64,000 nt of DNA from Acanthochlamys bracteata (GCA_019914995.1 CM034131.1:4868501-4932500), one strand, 5' to 3'; positions 47,172 to 59,850 are shown, counted from the first letter of the stretch. Program-made: numbers and translations. Notes: generated by a model not told the origin, from the letters alone.

Positions 47172-47769
47172 ATTTATTTTTCAGATATAATTCTAGCCTA
47201 TCAACTAATTCAAGTTCTCAAGGCCTGTTTTTATTATAATTCTAAACCGTTTGTGTTTTTTTCCATAAAAATAATTTTAAAAAAAAGTGAGCTTTAGAAA
47301 GATAAATTATTTAAAATAAATATTAAAAAAATAGAGCAAGTCGTTCAGAAATAATTTTTTGTTCAAAAAATTACTTTTGAGTGCAAGAGAACAAATCATA
47401 TTCGCTGAAAGCACAATGATAACATAATAGAAAATATTTGATAGATACCTTGTGTAGAGACCTCCTAACTGTTTCATATAATGTTCATATGTTACTCTCA
47501 ACGATTGTCCAACTAATTAAGCAAGCTCATTTGTTAAACTATTTTCAAACTAAACAATTATGAACATCGAAATTAGATGTGTATTTGAATATCGTGCACC
47601 AGATTTTTTTTTCAGTATTATCATTTCACTTGGTATAAGAATGGTAAATCAAATTAGAAAAAAACTTTATAGAGATAGTTGCTTTCAACTTGAATCCTTA
47701 CGAAGTTGTCTTTTTTTGTGTTTTTTGGTTCCAACGATTTGTTTTTTTTTTTTTTCAAATACTAGTATA
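47172..47769. other. AT-rich intergenic DNA
   Basis: No gene seen. A 97-codon plus-strand frame at 47560-47853 is of low complexity and crosses into the next element. Confidence 0.45.
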
Positions 47770-48205
47770 CAGAGATGCAAATTGGGCAAACTAAACGTGT
47801 CGAACCATGGCATGATAAACTGGCTCGATTATGCCTGTCTTACCAGTGAATAATAGCAAAATCTGACCTATCCGTTCCGGTCTATTGGATAACATCGAAT
47901 TAAATTTTTTAGCCAAACAAATTGGCCACCTACCTAATGGTCAAACTTTTTACCATTGACCAAAAGTCAAGCTTTTACTATTAATTTGTTAAAATAGCCA
48001 ATTGATCGATCGATGAAATGAAATTATTTTTAAAAATAATAATAAATATAAAATCGGATCACCAAACTAAGTCGGATCAAATTTTCTTCAATTGGATCGA
48101 ATCGATGGAATGTCAAAAACGGATTTGATCAGTCCGGCTCGATTGCTTTGTTTGGATCAAACGGATCAGTCCGAATCGATTTGTCTGTCTGTATTTACAC
48201 CTTTA
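47770..48205. mobile_element. Candidate hAT-like MITE
   Basis: The left end cagagatgcaaat and the right end, inverted, taaaggtgtaaat match the terminal pattern of the element at 43311-43784. The flanks ctagtata and ttaatata agree at six of eight bases. The interior is gatc-rich. An (AT)n run follows immediately. Confidence 0.5.
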
Positions 48206-48208
48206 TTA

Positions 48209-48230
48209 ATATATATATATATATATATAT
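48209..48230. repeat. (AT)n microsatellite
   Basis: About eleven uninterrupted AT units adjoining the right edge of the hAT-like element. Confidence 0.9.
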
Positions 48231-50020
48231 CGGCAATCAGCATCTTAGATACCGAAAATTGAATCCATGATATATTTGTAAGGTATCACACGGTAGTGCT
48301 ATTTAGGAATCGGTTACCATGATAAATATTGCGCATTTGGAAGTTAGAATCTGCCATCTATGTGGACTTGCATAAAAATTAAAAAGATCCCTGCACTCTA
48401 GATCATAGTAAAGGTCTCTCTGGCAATCCTGTCATATGTACAGATAGTTATTCCTTTTAAGCCGTGTTCTCTCTCTTCATTAAGAAACTCCATCACAAAA
48501 TGTTTCGAACATATACTACTATGTCCTATGCATTCTTCCAAAGAAATCCATAACGAAATAAATCATTTGTCAATTAGCTTAAAATCTGAAAATTTGATAT
48601 TACTGGACATCCACCATCTCCCACTTTCTATTCATTTCTCAATGGAATCGAGTATTGTACTTCACCAACCCCGTTACAGCTAAGAATGTTTGCATGCCAA
48701 CCACTCCATATGCTCATCTCCTACAAGTAACTCCTAACTACTAAATTTTCTTTGAAATATCGTCATGTATAACCCAGCCACTAACTAACTAACACATATG
48801 TTAAGAAAAAACGGAGATCAGCGGAATCACTAAAGCATCAAATAATTGACATCTGAAGCAAGCTAGTTTCTAATAAAATATATAAAAAAATCTACTTAAT
48901 ATAAAATATTTATTATTTAATTTCTTCAAATCTGAATAAACTAGTACATTAATTATAAACAAATACAAAAAAACATAACACAAAAATAATAAATAGATAA
49001 ATTCTACGTGGTCGATCTCTAAATAAAATCTACGTTTATGTAGAGAAAAAAAGAATTTTACTATACAATTATAAAGATTACAAAAGATTTGAGTAAAAAA
49101 ACAAACTTGATAAAGCTTCAAAAAAGAAACAATGTTAGAACTCTCTGAAGAAGAGAGAGAAAAGAATAACCCAACTCTCAGCAAGCAAACATACTTCTCA
49201 TAAAAAAATTATGCAGAAAAGAGTAAAAACAAAATATAGAGAAAAAAAAGATTCAAAATAAATAAAATAATGAATATCTAAGTTTGGATCGTAAAAGATT
49301 GGTAACTTTTTTTTTTTGGAAGCATTTGGAATTGATCTTAAAATGAAGCTTTTATGAAAAAAAAAATTTATCCTAATATTTTGAAAAATAAATTTTATTT
49401 TTTTATTTATAATAATAATAATAATAATAAATAATAATAAAATATTATAATATAAATTTTTTTTATATTTTTTAATAACTTTTAAATAAATTTTATAAAA
49501 TATAAAATAAAATAGATTCGTTGGAACAAGAATGAAAACACTTTCAAAAAGCCTCTTCGTCGAAAAGTGATCACATAAAAGGATCACATATGAACATCCA
49601 GGCGTAAAACATGATCGATCATATCCCAAACTTGATTACACCAAACATATCACCATATTTATTGGACAAATCAAATACTGCTCCTACAATATATATTCTT
49701 TATAAATATGAAAAATGTCATGCTTAAAATTTGTTTTTGATATAATAAATGTTTTGTATATACACAAAAGTACATATTTAAGAAGTAGCGTACAACCATA
49801 GTTGTCTATATAAATTGTAAGAATTTATAAATAAACTATCTATATATTAAAAAAATAGATTATCAGCATACTCAAATCAATTCGGGCCTTTTATAAAAAA
49901 TTGCTCATACACGTGTCATTTCTTGCTCGCACATGTGTTGGAGCCACCGACGTTGTATCGACCGCCTTATAGTACTCTAACCGACTCTACCACCCACTAC
50001 GGGCAGCTGAAGACCGTCCG
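48231..50020. other. Intergenic, AT-rich
   Basis: No gene recognised. Low-complexity minus-strand frames (48870-49184, 49198-49629) are rich in Phe, Ile and Tyr because of AT bias. A (TAA)n-type run lies at about 49410-49440. Confidence 0.5.
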
Positions 50021-50024
50021 ATCT

Positions 50025-50362
50025 CTACCTTGTGATCCACACTCGTGGTTGGCTACTATCTTGCTTGTCAGCATCTAGAGACAAGCAGGAAAACTCATCA
50101 TGGTCTGCAGCTAAAAAAGAAGATAAAGAAGAATACAAAATACGCGATGAAACAAAAAGCAGGGAATCATAGTCGTTGTGCGAACGCGGGAGATTCATCA
50201 GTGAAGTTTCAATAGAAGAAGTAGGCTTCGTGTTGTAGTCAAGGAAATGTTTCAGAAATCTGGCAGTTGTAGAGTCAGAACTCGAGCTTGAGCTCTTAAT
50301 TGCGGCAACAGTAGTTGTAGAACTCTTGTTAGAGTCTGACTTAGAGTTTGAGCATGAAGTTT
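50025..50362 (-). other. Unrecognised Ser-rich open frame
   Basis: An open frame of 120 codons (it extends to 50387) with a Ser/Thr-rich first half and RFLKHFLDYNTKP, YDSLLFVSSRILYSSLSSFL in the second half. Composition is less biased than the AT-rich shadows around it, and the length is notable. I do not recognise a family and see no clear promoter, so it may be a fragment or chance. It abuts the subtilase pseudogene on the other strand. Confidence 0.25.
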
Positions 50363-51110
50363 GCATTCTCAAAACTGAACCAGTCATCGAGATACATTTC
50401 TTCGTATCTTGGCAAGCTTATCAAGAAGCACACATCTCATACACCTTCATTCTTGGGCTTGAGCACAGATTTTGGTCTATGGCCTGTGAGCAACTACGGT
50501 AATGATGTCATCATTAGAATGCTGGATACCTAGATTTGGCCGGAGAGTGCGAGCTTTAAAGACGATGGAATGGGCTATGTGGAAAGTGAAATGCGAAACA
50601 AGGCCGCACTTTAGTTCATCAGTGTGTAACTGGAAACTTATTGGCTAACACGAAACGCACACGTCATCAACCGTCGTCGGGTGTCCAGTGTCGGACGCAT
50701 CTTTCTTCGGTTACGCTAACTGTACAGCTGCTCGAATCGCTCCCAATGCTCGCATAGCAATCTATAAAGTTTTATGAGAAGAAAGTTCTTGGTCGTCCGA
50801 TGTCATCATCAAAATGGACAGCATCATATCAGACGGCATAGATGTGATGTCCTTATCACTAGGCGGAGACGTTCCGATCTACAAAGACCTGGTAACAAGC
50901 GGAGCGTTTGCCGCCATGGAGAAGGGTATTTTCATCTCAATGTCGACTAGCACCGAAGGACCGTTCTTAGGAACGTTCCCGCTATCTGCAACGGCACAAG
51001 GTTTCCGTTTTAAAATAACTCATCGGCAGTCATCATCGTGGCCGGATCTACCAACCTTAACTCAAAAGCCAGAAACTCTTCATCTTCTCGTGCTCCGTCC
51101 GTCACCACCA
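50363..51110 (+). pseudogene. Subtilisin-like protease (SBT1-type) pseudogene, fragment
   Basis: The first part reads YISSYLGKLIKKHTSHTPSF and NYGNDVIIRMLDT, the catalytic Asp region, but TAG replaces the Gly of DTG. Next come WPESASFKDDGM, a shifted stretch, [10 protein letters not shown] with the catalytic His (Gly before it changed to Glu), [10 protein letters not shown] followed by TGA where the family has Trp, then DSIISDGIDVMSLSLGGDVP, FAAMEKGIFISMSTSTEGPF, where the oxyanion Asn of GNEGP is Thr. The Ser active-site region (GTSM) and C-terminal domain are absent. The order of motifs is right for a secreted plant subtilase, but it lacks a signal peptide and is clearly dead. Confidence 0.9.
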
Positions 51111-51950
51111 AATCTGCATTAATTGAAGAACCCTTTCCTCCGGTTGTCTTCAAGTTCAATTTCAATGGTTCTTCTCGGCTAAAAGAAGCTCGAGGACTCG
51201 ACCAACCGTATGGTGAATAAGCCGGTGGCCAATCTGGTATCTCGACCAGATCTGCTCAACTCCTCGCTTTCGCTGCTCAATTCCGTTGTCCGAATCTGCA
51301 TCCAGCACCGACTGCTCTTAATAGGAGTTGACCCGGCGAGTCAGATACGTTCACCATTGAGTCACCCATGAACCGTTGAGTTGAATAATTTTTCGGATCG
51401 ATATCGTATTCGATGTTTACAACTATGCGTACAACTTACTTATTCCTTATTCTATATCCTATCATTTTAGACTGGCATAACCATTTTACAAAGAGAATTA
51501 CTCTTCAGAATTATTTTAGCCTATTCAATAAAGAACAAGGCTAAATTCGTGTATGCCATACAAAAGAGGTTCAGACCAGGGGAAAGTGTCATCTAATCTA
51601 GGACCGTAGCAAAATTTCAACTTTAAACGACAACGTATAATGAGCTTACAGTAAACACAACATATTTTTTAATAATTATTTTGTAACTGAAAACCATTAT
51701 GAAGTACAGTCCTATTGTTGCAAGTCTTGTAGCGGTATTCCTTTTTCATGAACTCCCACAGTTTGATATCAAAAAATGTACTCAACTTGCATACACGATT
51801 TTATGGTGTTGTATTTTATTGGTGTTACGTATATGATTTCTCTTCATAATTAAACTCTCTGTTTGATATCAACCATAGCTCAAAATTAAATCCATGATTT
51901 TTTATGGCGTTATTACGACCATAAGAACAGTTCACCGACAATCAATACAC
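51111..51950. other. Subtilase flank and intergenic DNA
   Basis: 51111-51390 is richer in GC and may still hold unaligned subtilase remnants; the rest is AT-rich with no gene. Confidence 0.4.
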
Positions 51951-51956
51951 CTTACC

Positions 51957-51970
51957 TTATATATATAAAT
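51957..51970 (+). promoter_or_regulatory. TATA box of the DUF1223 gene
   Basis: ttatatatataaat is about 330 bp upstream of the start codon, followed by a pyrimidine-rich leader with a CT-rich run at about 52047-52062. The long 5' UTR is inferred. Confidence 0.5.
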
Positions 51971-52298
51971 AATAAAAGAAAGGCAAAGTTGGCATATGGT
52001 AGCCACCACAACACTAACAAAAGAAAGAAAAAGAAATAGACATCTCCTCTCTCTCTGTCTCCCACAGCTGTTATTTAATTGTTACACCGTCATCGTCTCC
52101 CCTCCACCCACCGCCTTCCTCCATTAAGCAAACAACTACAAAACAAAAAGGAAAAACACAACCCTCCTTAGCCTCAACTCAATTCCCTTCCGTTTGTTTT
52201 TTGGTTCTTCTTCCTCTCGATCTTTCTTCTCTTGCATGCAAAAACAACAACCTTCCTATATCGATTTTATAGTCAGTCAAACAACTTCTCCTCCCTCT

Positions 52299-53940
52299 AT
52301 GGCGCCGCGGCTTTTCGCCTGCTTCGGTCGCGGCAGCAGCTCTGCAACAGCTCCAGATCATCCCGGTGAAGCAGCTCTTGGTCCCGTTTTAGTCGAACTA
52401 TTTTCTTCTCAGGGTTGCGCAGATTCTCCCGCGGCAGAGGCGGTTGCTTCACGTCTCGGGAGAACCGGGCAAGTCGCCGGAGTTCCGGTGGTTGTGCTTG
52501 AGTGGCATGTTGAGTACTGGGACTACAGAGGGTGGAAGGATCCGTTTGGATCGAGTGCGTGGACGGTGAGGCAGAAGGCACTCGTAGAAGCGATGAGGTT
52601 GGACTCGATTTACACGCCGCAGACGATCGTGCAGGGAAGGACACAGTGTGTTGGCACGGATGAGGAAGCCATTGTTGCTGCTGTTCGGCAAGCACAGCGT
52701 TTCGCTGCTCCTACGATGCAGGTACATCACCAGTTAACATTGAATCACAATCACTCTGTTTTTGTTTTAGCTTTCCGTTTATAACAATTGTTTAAGAAAC
52801 TAGAAATATTAGATGTCGTTACTAGTTATAATGTTCGAGCTGCATGAAATTTGAAGAGATTCATAGAGGTCTTATTTCATAATTATGTTGTATTAATCTC
52901 CTTTATCGACGGTTTGGTTTTGTTAACCTGCATGTCGCCGGTAGCATGTCGATGTTTCTTCTTTTTCATATTTCCGTCTAATCATATTTTAGAATAGGCG
53001 CTTCTTATAATGGCATGTCAGTTTCCTAGAAGATAACGTGCCAAAAAACATCTCGTAATGATTCTTCAAAACGCGGAGTCATTAAAAGAGAACTCTATAC
53101 AAAATGCAGTATAGATCTGGCCAACAAAAAAAAAAAAAAAGTTAGATTAGATGGTATTGTGGCAAGGGTGAAAGAAGTTTAAAATATATGAACTTTGGGA
53201 CCTAATTAGTGTGTATCGTATTTGATATTGATGACAATTATTCCAATGTTTTGATTTTTATTTGAAACTCTGGAAAATGACATTTGTTCTGAAAAAGAAC
53301 GCTTGGTCCAATAGTCGACAAGAAAAGGGACTCATGAGAAATTTTACCTTACCAATTGATCCCTACTATGCCATAAAAGACTACAGAAAGTGTATTTGTA
53401 GGTATACCCATTAGTGTTGTGGTTTCAACAATCCTAAACATAAAATCCTAAATTGCTTTACCATTGGTCACAAGTACCAAATTGAAGGCTTGAGGTATAT
53501 GGTCACAAAATAAATTTAACATCAAGTTTAAAGTGAATTTCTGTGATGCTGAATTTTATGAACTACAATTATGTAAGCAGGCAACATTCAGCAAGCCATC
53601 ACCAGACAAGCTGCAGGTCTCTCTGACAGGCGCCCTACGATCAAAGGTGGAGAGCACCAGCGTGGACGTCATGGTGGCATTATACGAGAGTGGGCTTGTA
53701 ACGAAGTGTGAAAGCGGTGAGAACAAAGACCGCGTGCTCAAGAACGACCACGTCATCCGGCGCTTAGAGAAGCTCTGCAGCCCTAAAGACATCTCAGCAA
53801 AGAAGAACCTCTCTGGCTCCGTCCAGTTCTCTCTCTGGGATGGGTTTGAACCTGCCAAGTGTGGCGTTGTTGTTTTTGTCCAGAATTCTTCACTGCAGAT
53901 CTTAGGAGTGCAACATTTCCAGATACCTGATTCTGTTTGA
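52299..53940 (+). CDS. DUF1223 family protein (thioredoxin-like fold), intact
   Basis: Two exons, 52299-52721 and 53581-53940, with a phase-0 gt-ag intron of 859 bp; 260 residues. Visible blocks: VLVELFSSQGCADSPAAEAV (30-49), VVVLEWHVEYWDYRGWKDPF (64-83), SSAWTVRQ (85-92) and SIYTPQTIVQG (103-113). These match the DUF1223 family found in bacteria and plants. In many bacterial members the motif is GCxxCP; here Cys40 is kept but the second Cys is Ser43, so thiol redox chemistry of the CxxC type is unlikely. Exon 2 forms the C-terminal beta-rich part and ends FQIPDSV. I chose MAPRLFACFGRG as start; an upstream in-frame Met at 52194 would add 35 residues. The biochemical role is not known to me. 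Confidence 0.92.
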
Positions 53941-55290
53941 ACTATGCATGCATTGAATAATGAGAGAAATTGAAGGAGACAAAGAAATTACAGTGACTGG
54001 TTAAAAGTTAGATTATGTACAGTTGTTTGTGCGTGCTATCCTACTACAGTTGTTTCTGTGGGATTTATATTCTCACTTTTTCTTTATCTTGTTCTTATGT
54101 TCTATAGAATTCCCACTTTGGTGATTGTTTAGTAGGATATAAGCAAATGGAAGAATGGGATGGGAGCATAATTGGGTCGTTGATTGTATTATTATTAAGT
54201 CACTGGATGAGAACATTAGTCTCATTGTTCATTAATCTCTTAGCTATTCCTAACTATGCTATGAATATGATACTTCTCAACTTGCTGTCGATTTGGACGT
54301 GTTTCATTTTTACGCAAACTCATCTTACTGCTCTAGAAATTAGAATTCGTTTTTGTTTCAATTTGCTTGAAAGCAGACAGAATTTATAATTTATATCTTA
54401 TTTTAAAAATTATTTTTCACAAAATTATTGTAGAAGAAAACACTTTTGTGAAACTACTGAAACACGGCAGGCTTTTGGTGGAGAACGAAGAAGGAAAACG
54501 GGGACACTGCTAGTCTCTGGACAGCAGCCTATGGAATAGAACGGCTGAAGTTGTACTTGGATTTAGGAAACTTCAAATTTTCATGTGAGAGTTTGCTGTG
54601 GTATTTATAGACGGAGACCTAGTTTGCACGCGTGGATACTCATATAATTAGATCATAATCAGTAATTTAAGCAAAATATAACAGCTACTAGCTACCTCAC
54701 GATAACCCCTTTTGTTTTCTTTGGCTTTCCTTCAAAATCCAATCATTCGAAGTATCATTCGAAGTAAACATAGTTGGATCACAGTTTTCATACAAAGTAT
54801 GGACTTTGCAAAGGGTACAATAAAAGAAAAGGCTTAGAATCTAAACTTGTATCAAACTTGTCAAATATTGCAGTACTTGAAATATAATGTAAAGGCATAA
54901 CCGAAGCCTCCTGATGAAGTTTAGAAATGCCCCAACTCGGAATATTCTGCTCCTTGATCTCTAGAATATCTTCCTTATGCATTCATGATACAACCAACGT
55001 CTATGTCCACAAGTAGCTATCCATTTAACAATCTCTCCTTCGCAATAACATCAATGAGACATGGTATGAACCATATTGATGGCGGGTAAGTTACGAACAC
55101 GCCTGAAGGATAGAAAGTTTCATATGTTCGTTTTTCCAAACAGTATTACCTAGTTTCGGGTGCTTTGCATCCCAGAACGGTTGCTATAAGTGAAGAAATT
55201 ATCAGTAAAGTAAATCTCATGCAACAAATATCCTTCGAAGCCGTAACAAAGAAATCAAACCTGCAATATCACTGTCGCATGGTCTTGGTT
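53941..55290. other. 3' flank of the DUF1223 gene and intergenic DNA
   Basis: A 3' UTR probably extends about 200 bp. Beyond it, no gene; the 80-codon frame at 54147-54389 is hydrophobic and of low complexity. Confidence 0.45.
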
Positions 55291-55560
55291 GATTCATCAC
55301 AACCTTAATCCCAGCTTTGTCGTGCTGAATTCGATCTCATGTAACTCAGCTGCTGATGCCTTTACAATGATTCTGTTGGAATCGATAAACACAATGCCTA
55401 CATAATCTCTTTCCGAATTTGGGTGGAATTACTCTCCATGGATTATGATCAGTGTAAGCAGGTTGTCTACAGGATCGAATAGTGCACGCAATACAATTTG
55501 CGGGATTGTCTGAGGAGCTGCCGGAGATCACAACCTTCTAAAACCAAAACGACACCGTTG
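55290..55560 (-). pseudogene. Decayed gene fragment, not recognised
   Basis: In shifting minus-strand frames the bases read IPQIVLRALFDPVDNLLTLI, then SNSTQIRKEIM, then DYVGIVFIDSNRIIVKASA and ELHEIEFSTTKLGL. The quality of these runs suggests an old coding sequence with at least two frame changes and stops. No family comes to mind. Confidence 0.35.
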
Positions 55561-56640
55561 GTCTGAGGAGCTCCGATTGAACGGTTGCGGTTGGTAAAGT
55601 TTTGAAAACACTAAATCTATTCTGGATTCAGATTTCAGTTACTTTTCCATATTCAATCGAGCAGGGAATCAATTTTATCAGCAAGAAATGATCTCTATGT
55701 TAGTGTATGTAGAGACATATAATAGCAACTATAACTTGTATTGTTCTGTACTTTAGTATATGTACAGGTATGATTCTTCTCTGTGTAAACTTCTAGTAAT
55801 CTAAACTATAAACAATATATTCAAAAAAAGAAAACAAAAGAAGGTACAACTAAAACAAAGAGCTTTTTAGTTAGTAGTACACATAGTTACTTTAACCTCC
55901 AAACAAATTACTAAGTAGGAAGGGTGGCGGAACGGAACCCAAGTTGGAGGCTTGTAATATCTCTGATCATTGCATCGAATTCTCAATATTAGTAAATCAC
56001 TTTTAGACCATAAAAAGAAGTGATTTTGGGAATTTTTGAAAAGGAGAGTTTGGAAGTTATCTTTCTCCAAAAATAACCAACAGCAGATTAGAACATACAA
56101 TAAAACATGAGAAAATATCTATCTTAATACAATAGCTCAGTCAGAAATAATAGGCTACTTATTGGTTTTAAAGTTGTATTACTACATGGGTTGATATAGT
56201 AGCAGCAGATTTGATTATGGTTGAAGCATTCTTGACGAAAAAAATTGCATCCAACAACACTTCTCCAGAACATTTGTAATAGATCCACTGGTTCTTTTTC
56301 TTTTTGTCCTTCTAAAATAGATCCATTCTTTATGTTTTAACTTACTACTTGCACAACTAAAAACGGCAAATAATCCATCAGCACAGAGACAAAAGTTTTT
56401 CTTTTTTCCTTTTCTCTGCATTCCATTTTTCTTTTTTCTGAACAAGCAGTTTACAAAAATTTACAGCTCTACCTTGTCCAGCTTTCACCCTAATTACATT
56501 GCCATCTCATTCCCGACCATAAGTTCTTCTTTTACAAAAACCCCCTTCCAGTTCTACCCAAATAGTCGCCGGAATACGGTCCTATTCCGGTCGGATCTGG
56601 CCGATCCGATTAACCAGTTCAACAAATAGGTCCCATATTA
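55561..56640. other. Intergenic, including likely 3' UTR of the next gene
   Basis: Mostly AT-rich, no ORF of note. The part next to 56660 probably contains the 3' UTR of the minus-strand gene. Confidence 0.4.
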
Positions 56641-56659
56641 GCTTTTAATGATAGGTTCA

Positions 56660-56899
56660 TCAGCTCGGAGTCCAGCAGCTATAATACATAGCACTTCGGA
56701 GCGAGTCATCGGCATGACTCGTTCGTTTCTCCTCTTTCGATCCGGTTTTACTCCGACCTAATCCGATAGCCGCTGCCGTAGCTAGACCGGCCGCAGCTTG
56801 ACCTAACCGACCTTTTCCGGCTTGAACCGATCGGTCTGTCCCGCCGTTCAACACAGCGACGCTGGCCGCCATCCAAGCTCTTCCCATGTAACCACTCAT
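56660..56899 (-). CDS. Wound-induced protein family (DUF3774) small protein
   Basis: A single-exon frame of 79 residues starting MSGYMGRAWMAASVAVLNGG and ending DDSLRSAMYYSCWTPS. Members of the plant wound-induced DUF3774 family are 70-100 residues, start with an Ala-rich helix and end with a block like EESLRTVMYLSCWGPN, which this matches. The middle is Gly/Ala-rich (LGQAAAGLATAAAIGLG) and Lys/Arg-rich before the conserved tail. GC content is well above the flanks, as expected for a coding exon. A TATA box lies 128 bp upstream. The molecular function of the family is not established; some members respond to wounding. No introns or lesions. Confidence 0.8.
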   Translation of the reverse strand: MSGYMGRAWMAASVAVLNGGTDRSVQAGKGRLGQAAAGLATAAAIGLGRSKTGSKEEKRTSHADDSLRSAMYYSCWTPS

Positions 56900-57026
56900 A
56901 TTCTCTTTCTCCAGCTTATGAAAATAAGCTCTGATCAGCTTATGCTATATTCTAAAAAGCTGGTTTTCTTCTTATAAGAAGGAAAGTAACGAAGCTCGAG
57001 TGGTAGAACGTTGGAGAAGCAGCGAT

Positions 57027-57034
57027 CTTTATAG
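57027..57034 (-). promoter_or_regulatory. TATA box of the DUF3774 gene
   Basis: Minus strand CTATAAAG, 128 bp upstream of the start codon, a spacing that leaves about 100 bp for the 5' UTR. Confidence 0.55.
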
Positions 57035-57251
57035 AAGGTTTTCTGAGCAAACAAAGCCGGTTTGTTAGCAAGCAATTAATTTTTTGGTTTATCGTTTTCC
57101 ATAAAGAAAGCGGGACCCATTTGTTTTTGAGAATCATGTGGGTGTCACGTGAGTAAGGTTTTGCAAACCGTATGATGTGATTCCTACGGTGACGATCGAG
57201 ATTTACGGTAATAAGATAGGTTGCCGGCTTATATAATGAAACGAAAATCAA

Positions 57252-59467
57252 TCATTCCTTCATTCGTGGCATGAAGAATACGAAGGGAGGAAGCATCCAC
57301 GCAGCTTCTTCTAAAGAATTTTTGTGTAATAGTTTATAGTTGTTTAAACTTTTTATAAAGGAGAAGAGGAGAGTGTTTTTGTCGTCTAGTGAAAGGGGTG
57401 AGGGAGACAGGTGTTGGGCTTATCCACTGATTGATGGGAATTGAAAGAAACGAAGAGATACTGAAAGGCGACAGATTGCTCTTCTGCTATGCGTCTTCTG
57501 ATTGGTGCTGCTTTCGTGAGTCTGGTGCGTGTTGCTGTAGCAGTGGGACCACTGCTCGGCTGTTTGATAATATTTATTTAAAAAATATTTTTTAATTTCT
57601 TGTTTATATTATTAATAAAGTTTTTATAATATTTATAAAATTTTAGAAAATATAAAAAAAAAGTTGATGTAATACAATTGATTTAAATTTATAATAAATT
57701 TCAGTTACTAAAATAAAATTAAATAATTTTTTTTTATAAAATTTCATTCTAAACCGTAGCTAGAAGAGACCATTGAAACGAGATGAGGTGACCTGTTTTA
57801 GAAGCTGCAGTTTATCCATACGATGTGTCCGTAGTTTTTAATTAAAAATTATTTTAAAATATCTTAAATATTTTTATAAAATAATTATTTATTAAAAATT
57901 ATTGTCGAGATTCAAAATTATGCTGAATTCAAATTAGCAGTATATAATCAGAATAAAAGATAGACTAATTTGATAATTATGCTAAAAAATAGTAACATCA
58001 AAATTTAAATAGTATCAAAATAAAAAATATATTAGCTAATTTAAAAATGTCAATAACTGAATCAAATAAATCCTGATTTTAATGAATTTAATAGCACATC
58101 TTTTTTAATAGTTCCATATTAAATAAATATATCCATAATTAAAAGATACTCACTCTTAAAAAAATGGTTAACTTTTTTAGTACTAGAATTCGATCATTTT
58201 CTTACAAATTATGCAAACATTACTTTTTTAAATATAACTTCTAAAAAAAATCACTTTCTATTTCTTATAACTTAACAGTGCTATTTTCGTTTTCATCTCA
58301 AAAAAGAAGTGCTTTATAGGCTATCTTCTACAGTAAAAGCTAAGCAAGCGTTGGTTTACATTTGGTTGGCTTATTTTTAGAATTTTTGAACATTGAAGTT
58401 CAGAAAAAAGTTCAAAAAAAACTTTCAAACGTGTTGTAATAATTCTTTTAAAAATTTTAAAATTTTAATTATACATCATTACATATAAATATTTTTAAAA
58501 TAAATTTTTTATTTATAAAAACTCATTTTAAAAATTTTTATTTTTCAATTATCTAACATGTAGCATTATTCAAGTCGCTATCATTTTGCCCTACAGTAGT
58601 CTCATGTCAATTTCGTGATGATATAATAATAGTGGGCTAGTGGCTCACCACAAGAATAATAAGAAATTTTGTTCGAAATTCTCATCTGAACTATTTTTTT
58701 TTTCTTTTTGCATTGAACTGCTAAATCCTAATTATTATAAAATCGAGACGGATATTAGATAAGCTTTGATTCTCACTTATTTTTGCGTAATTGTTTAGTT
58801 TTGATTTCTACGAAGCATTTCAAAATCAACCAAAGTGGACTCAGACACAAAACATGGTTTTGTAAAAGAGAGAAAAAGAACAAGCTTACGTGGCTTTGTA
58901 TTTGGCGAAAAGCCAATACATAAAAATATATAGATCATCAGATAAACTTTGGCTTGAGATCTTGTTAGATAGATCTTGTTGATTATTTAATTTCATGATA
59001 TCCTAACAGATAGATATGCTGAGTTGATCTTGTTATATTTACTGACCATGACGAAAACTTTCCTGTGTTATTGTGTTGGTTTTCTGTAATTATTGTAGCT
59101 GATTCAATGATTACGACCTCTATGTTACTCTATTTTCTAATATTGTAGCTCATATAATGTATCTCACTTACAAAGAATTATATTCAAAAACGATTTAGCT
59201 TGGAAGGATCATGATTTCGTTCTTTCTTTTTTAGAGAGAGCTCATTAAATACACGTAATTTAGTTTCACGAAATTAAATTTTATAAATAAAATTTGATAA
59301 AAAATAAAGTTTGGTAGAAATAAAATTTGAATTAATATTTGAATCAAATAAAGCAAAGATTGAACTTAAATTTTGATTAAAATAAATTTGGTATAAAAAT
59401 AAATATAAAATTTAAAGTGACAATTAAAACATAGAAAATGACTGAACTTAAAATTTGAAAAAAAATA
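57252..59467. other. Intergenic, AT-rich
   Basis: No gene seen. Two AT-rich patches (57570-57740 and about 58330-58560) carry tttggttggctta-like words also seen at 60170, probably decayed MITEs. Confidence 0.45.
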
Positions 59468-59472
59468 GTATT

Positions 59473-59592
59473 TGTTAAACAAAGGTTTAGTCCCACATTG
59501 TTTATCAATAGTCCTAATATGATATTCATAAAAACTTGGGTTCACTCTTCTCCTTACCAATTAATTTTGAGAAGAATTCTAAGCTCGTCACA
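59473..59592 (+). repeat. 5' LTR of the TRIM
   Basis: 120 bp, about 85-90% similar by eye to the 3' LTR. Confidence 0.9.
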
Positions 59593-59604
59593 TGGTATCA
59601 GAGC
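59593..59604 (+). other. TRIM primer binding site
   Basis: tggtatcagagc, the initiator Met-tRNA complement, with no spacer from the LTR. Confidence 0.9.
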
Positions 59605-59659
59605 GGGTTGAGCTGGATCGGCTTAAGATATGGGCTAAATCTAACTTTGTTATCCATAT

Positions 59660-59850
59660 CTATTTAGGACCTTCATAGTCCGCTTTATTTCAGAACAAAA
59701 TTAGCCCGCTTCATTTTAGGACAGATAGTCCGTTTCATTCAGAGGACAGTTGTCCGCTGCATTGTAAGGCAAATAGTCCATTTCATTTCAGGGCAGATCG
59801 CTCGCTTCATCTAATTCATTATAGGACACATAGCCCGTATCAGTTCAATT
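59660..59850 (+). repeat. Periodic repeats in the TRIM interior
   Basis: A phrase of the type aggaca-atagtccg-ttcattt recurs about seven times at roughly 25-32 bp spacing, filling most of the internal region. The units vary by one to five bases. Confidence 0.75.

Noticed and set aside
49198..49629. 143-codon minus-strand frame
   Set aside because: Low-complexity Phe/Ile/Tyr/Lys composition caused by AT bias; no domain and no splice or promoter support.
52297..52695. 132-codon minus-strand frame
   Set aside because: It lies antisense to exon 1 of the DUF1223 gene, whose frame matches a known family and has proper splice sites.
59593..59604. tRNA-like motif tggtatcagagc, also at 18350 and 1475
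   Set aside because: These are primer binding sites next to LTRs; no cloverleaf can be formed around them. I found no tRNA gene in the window.
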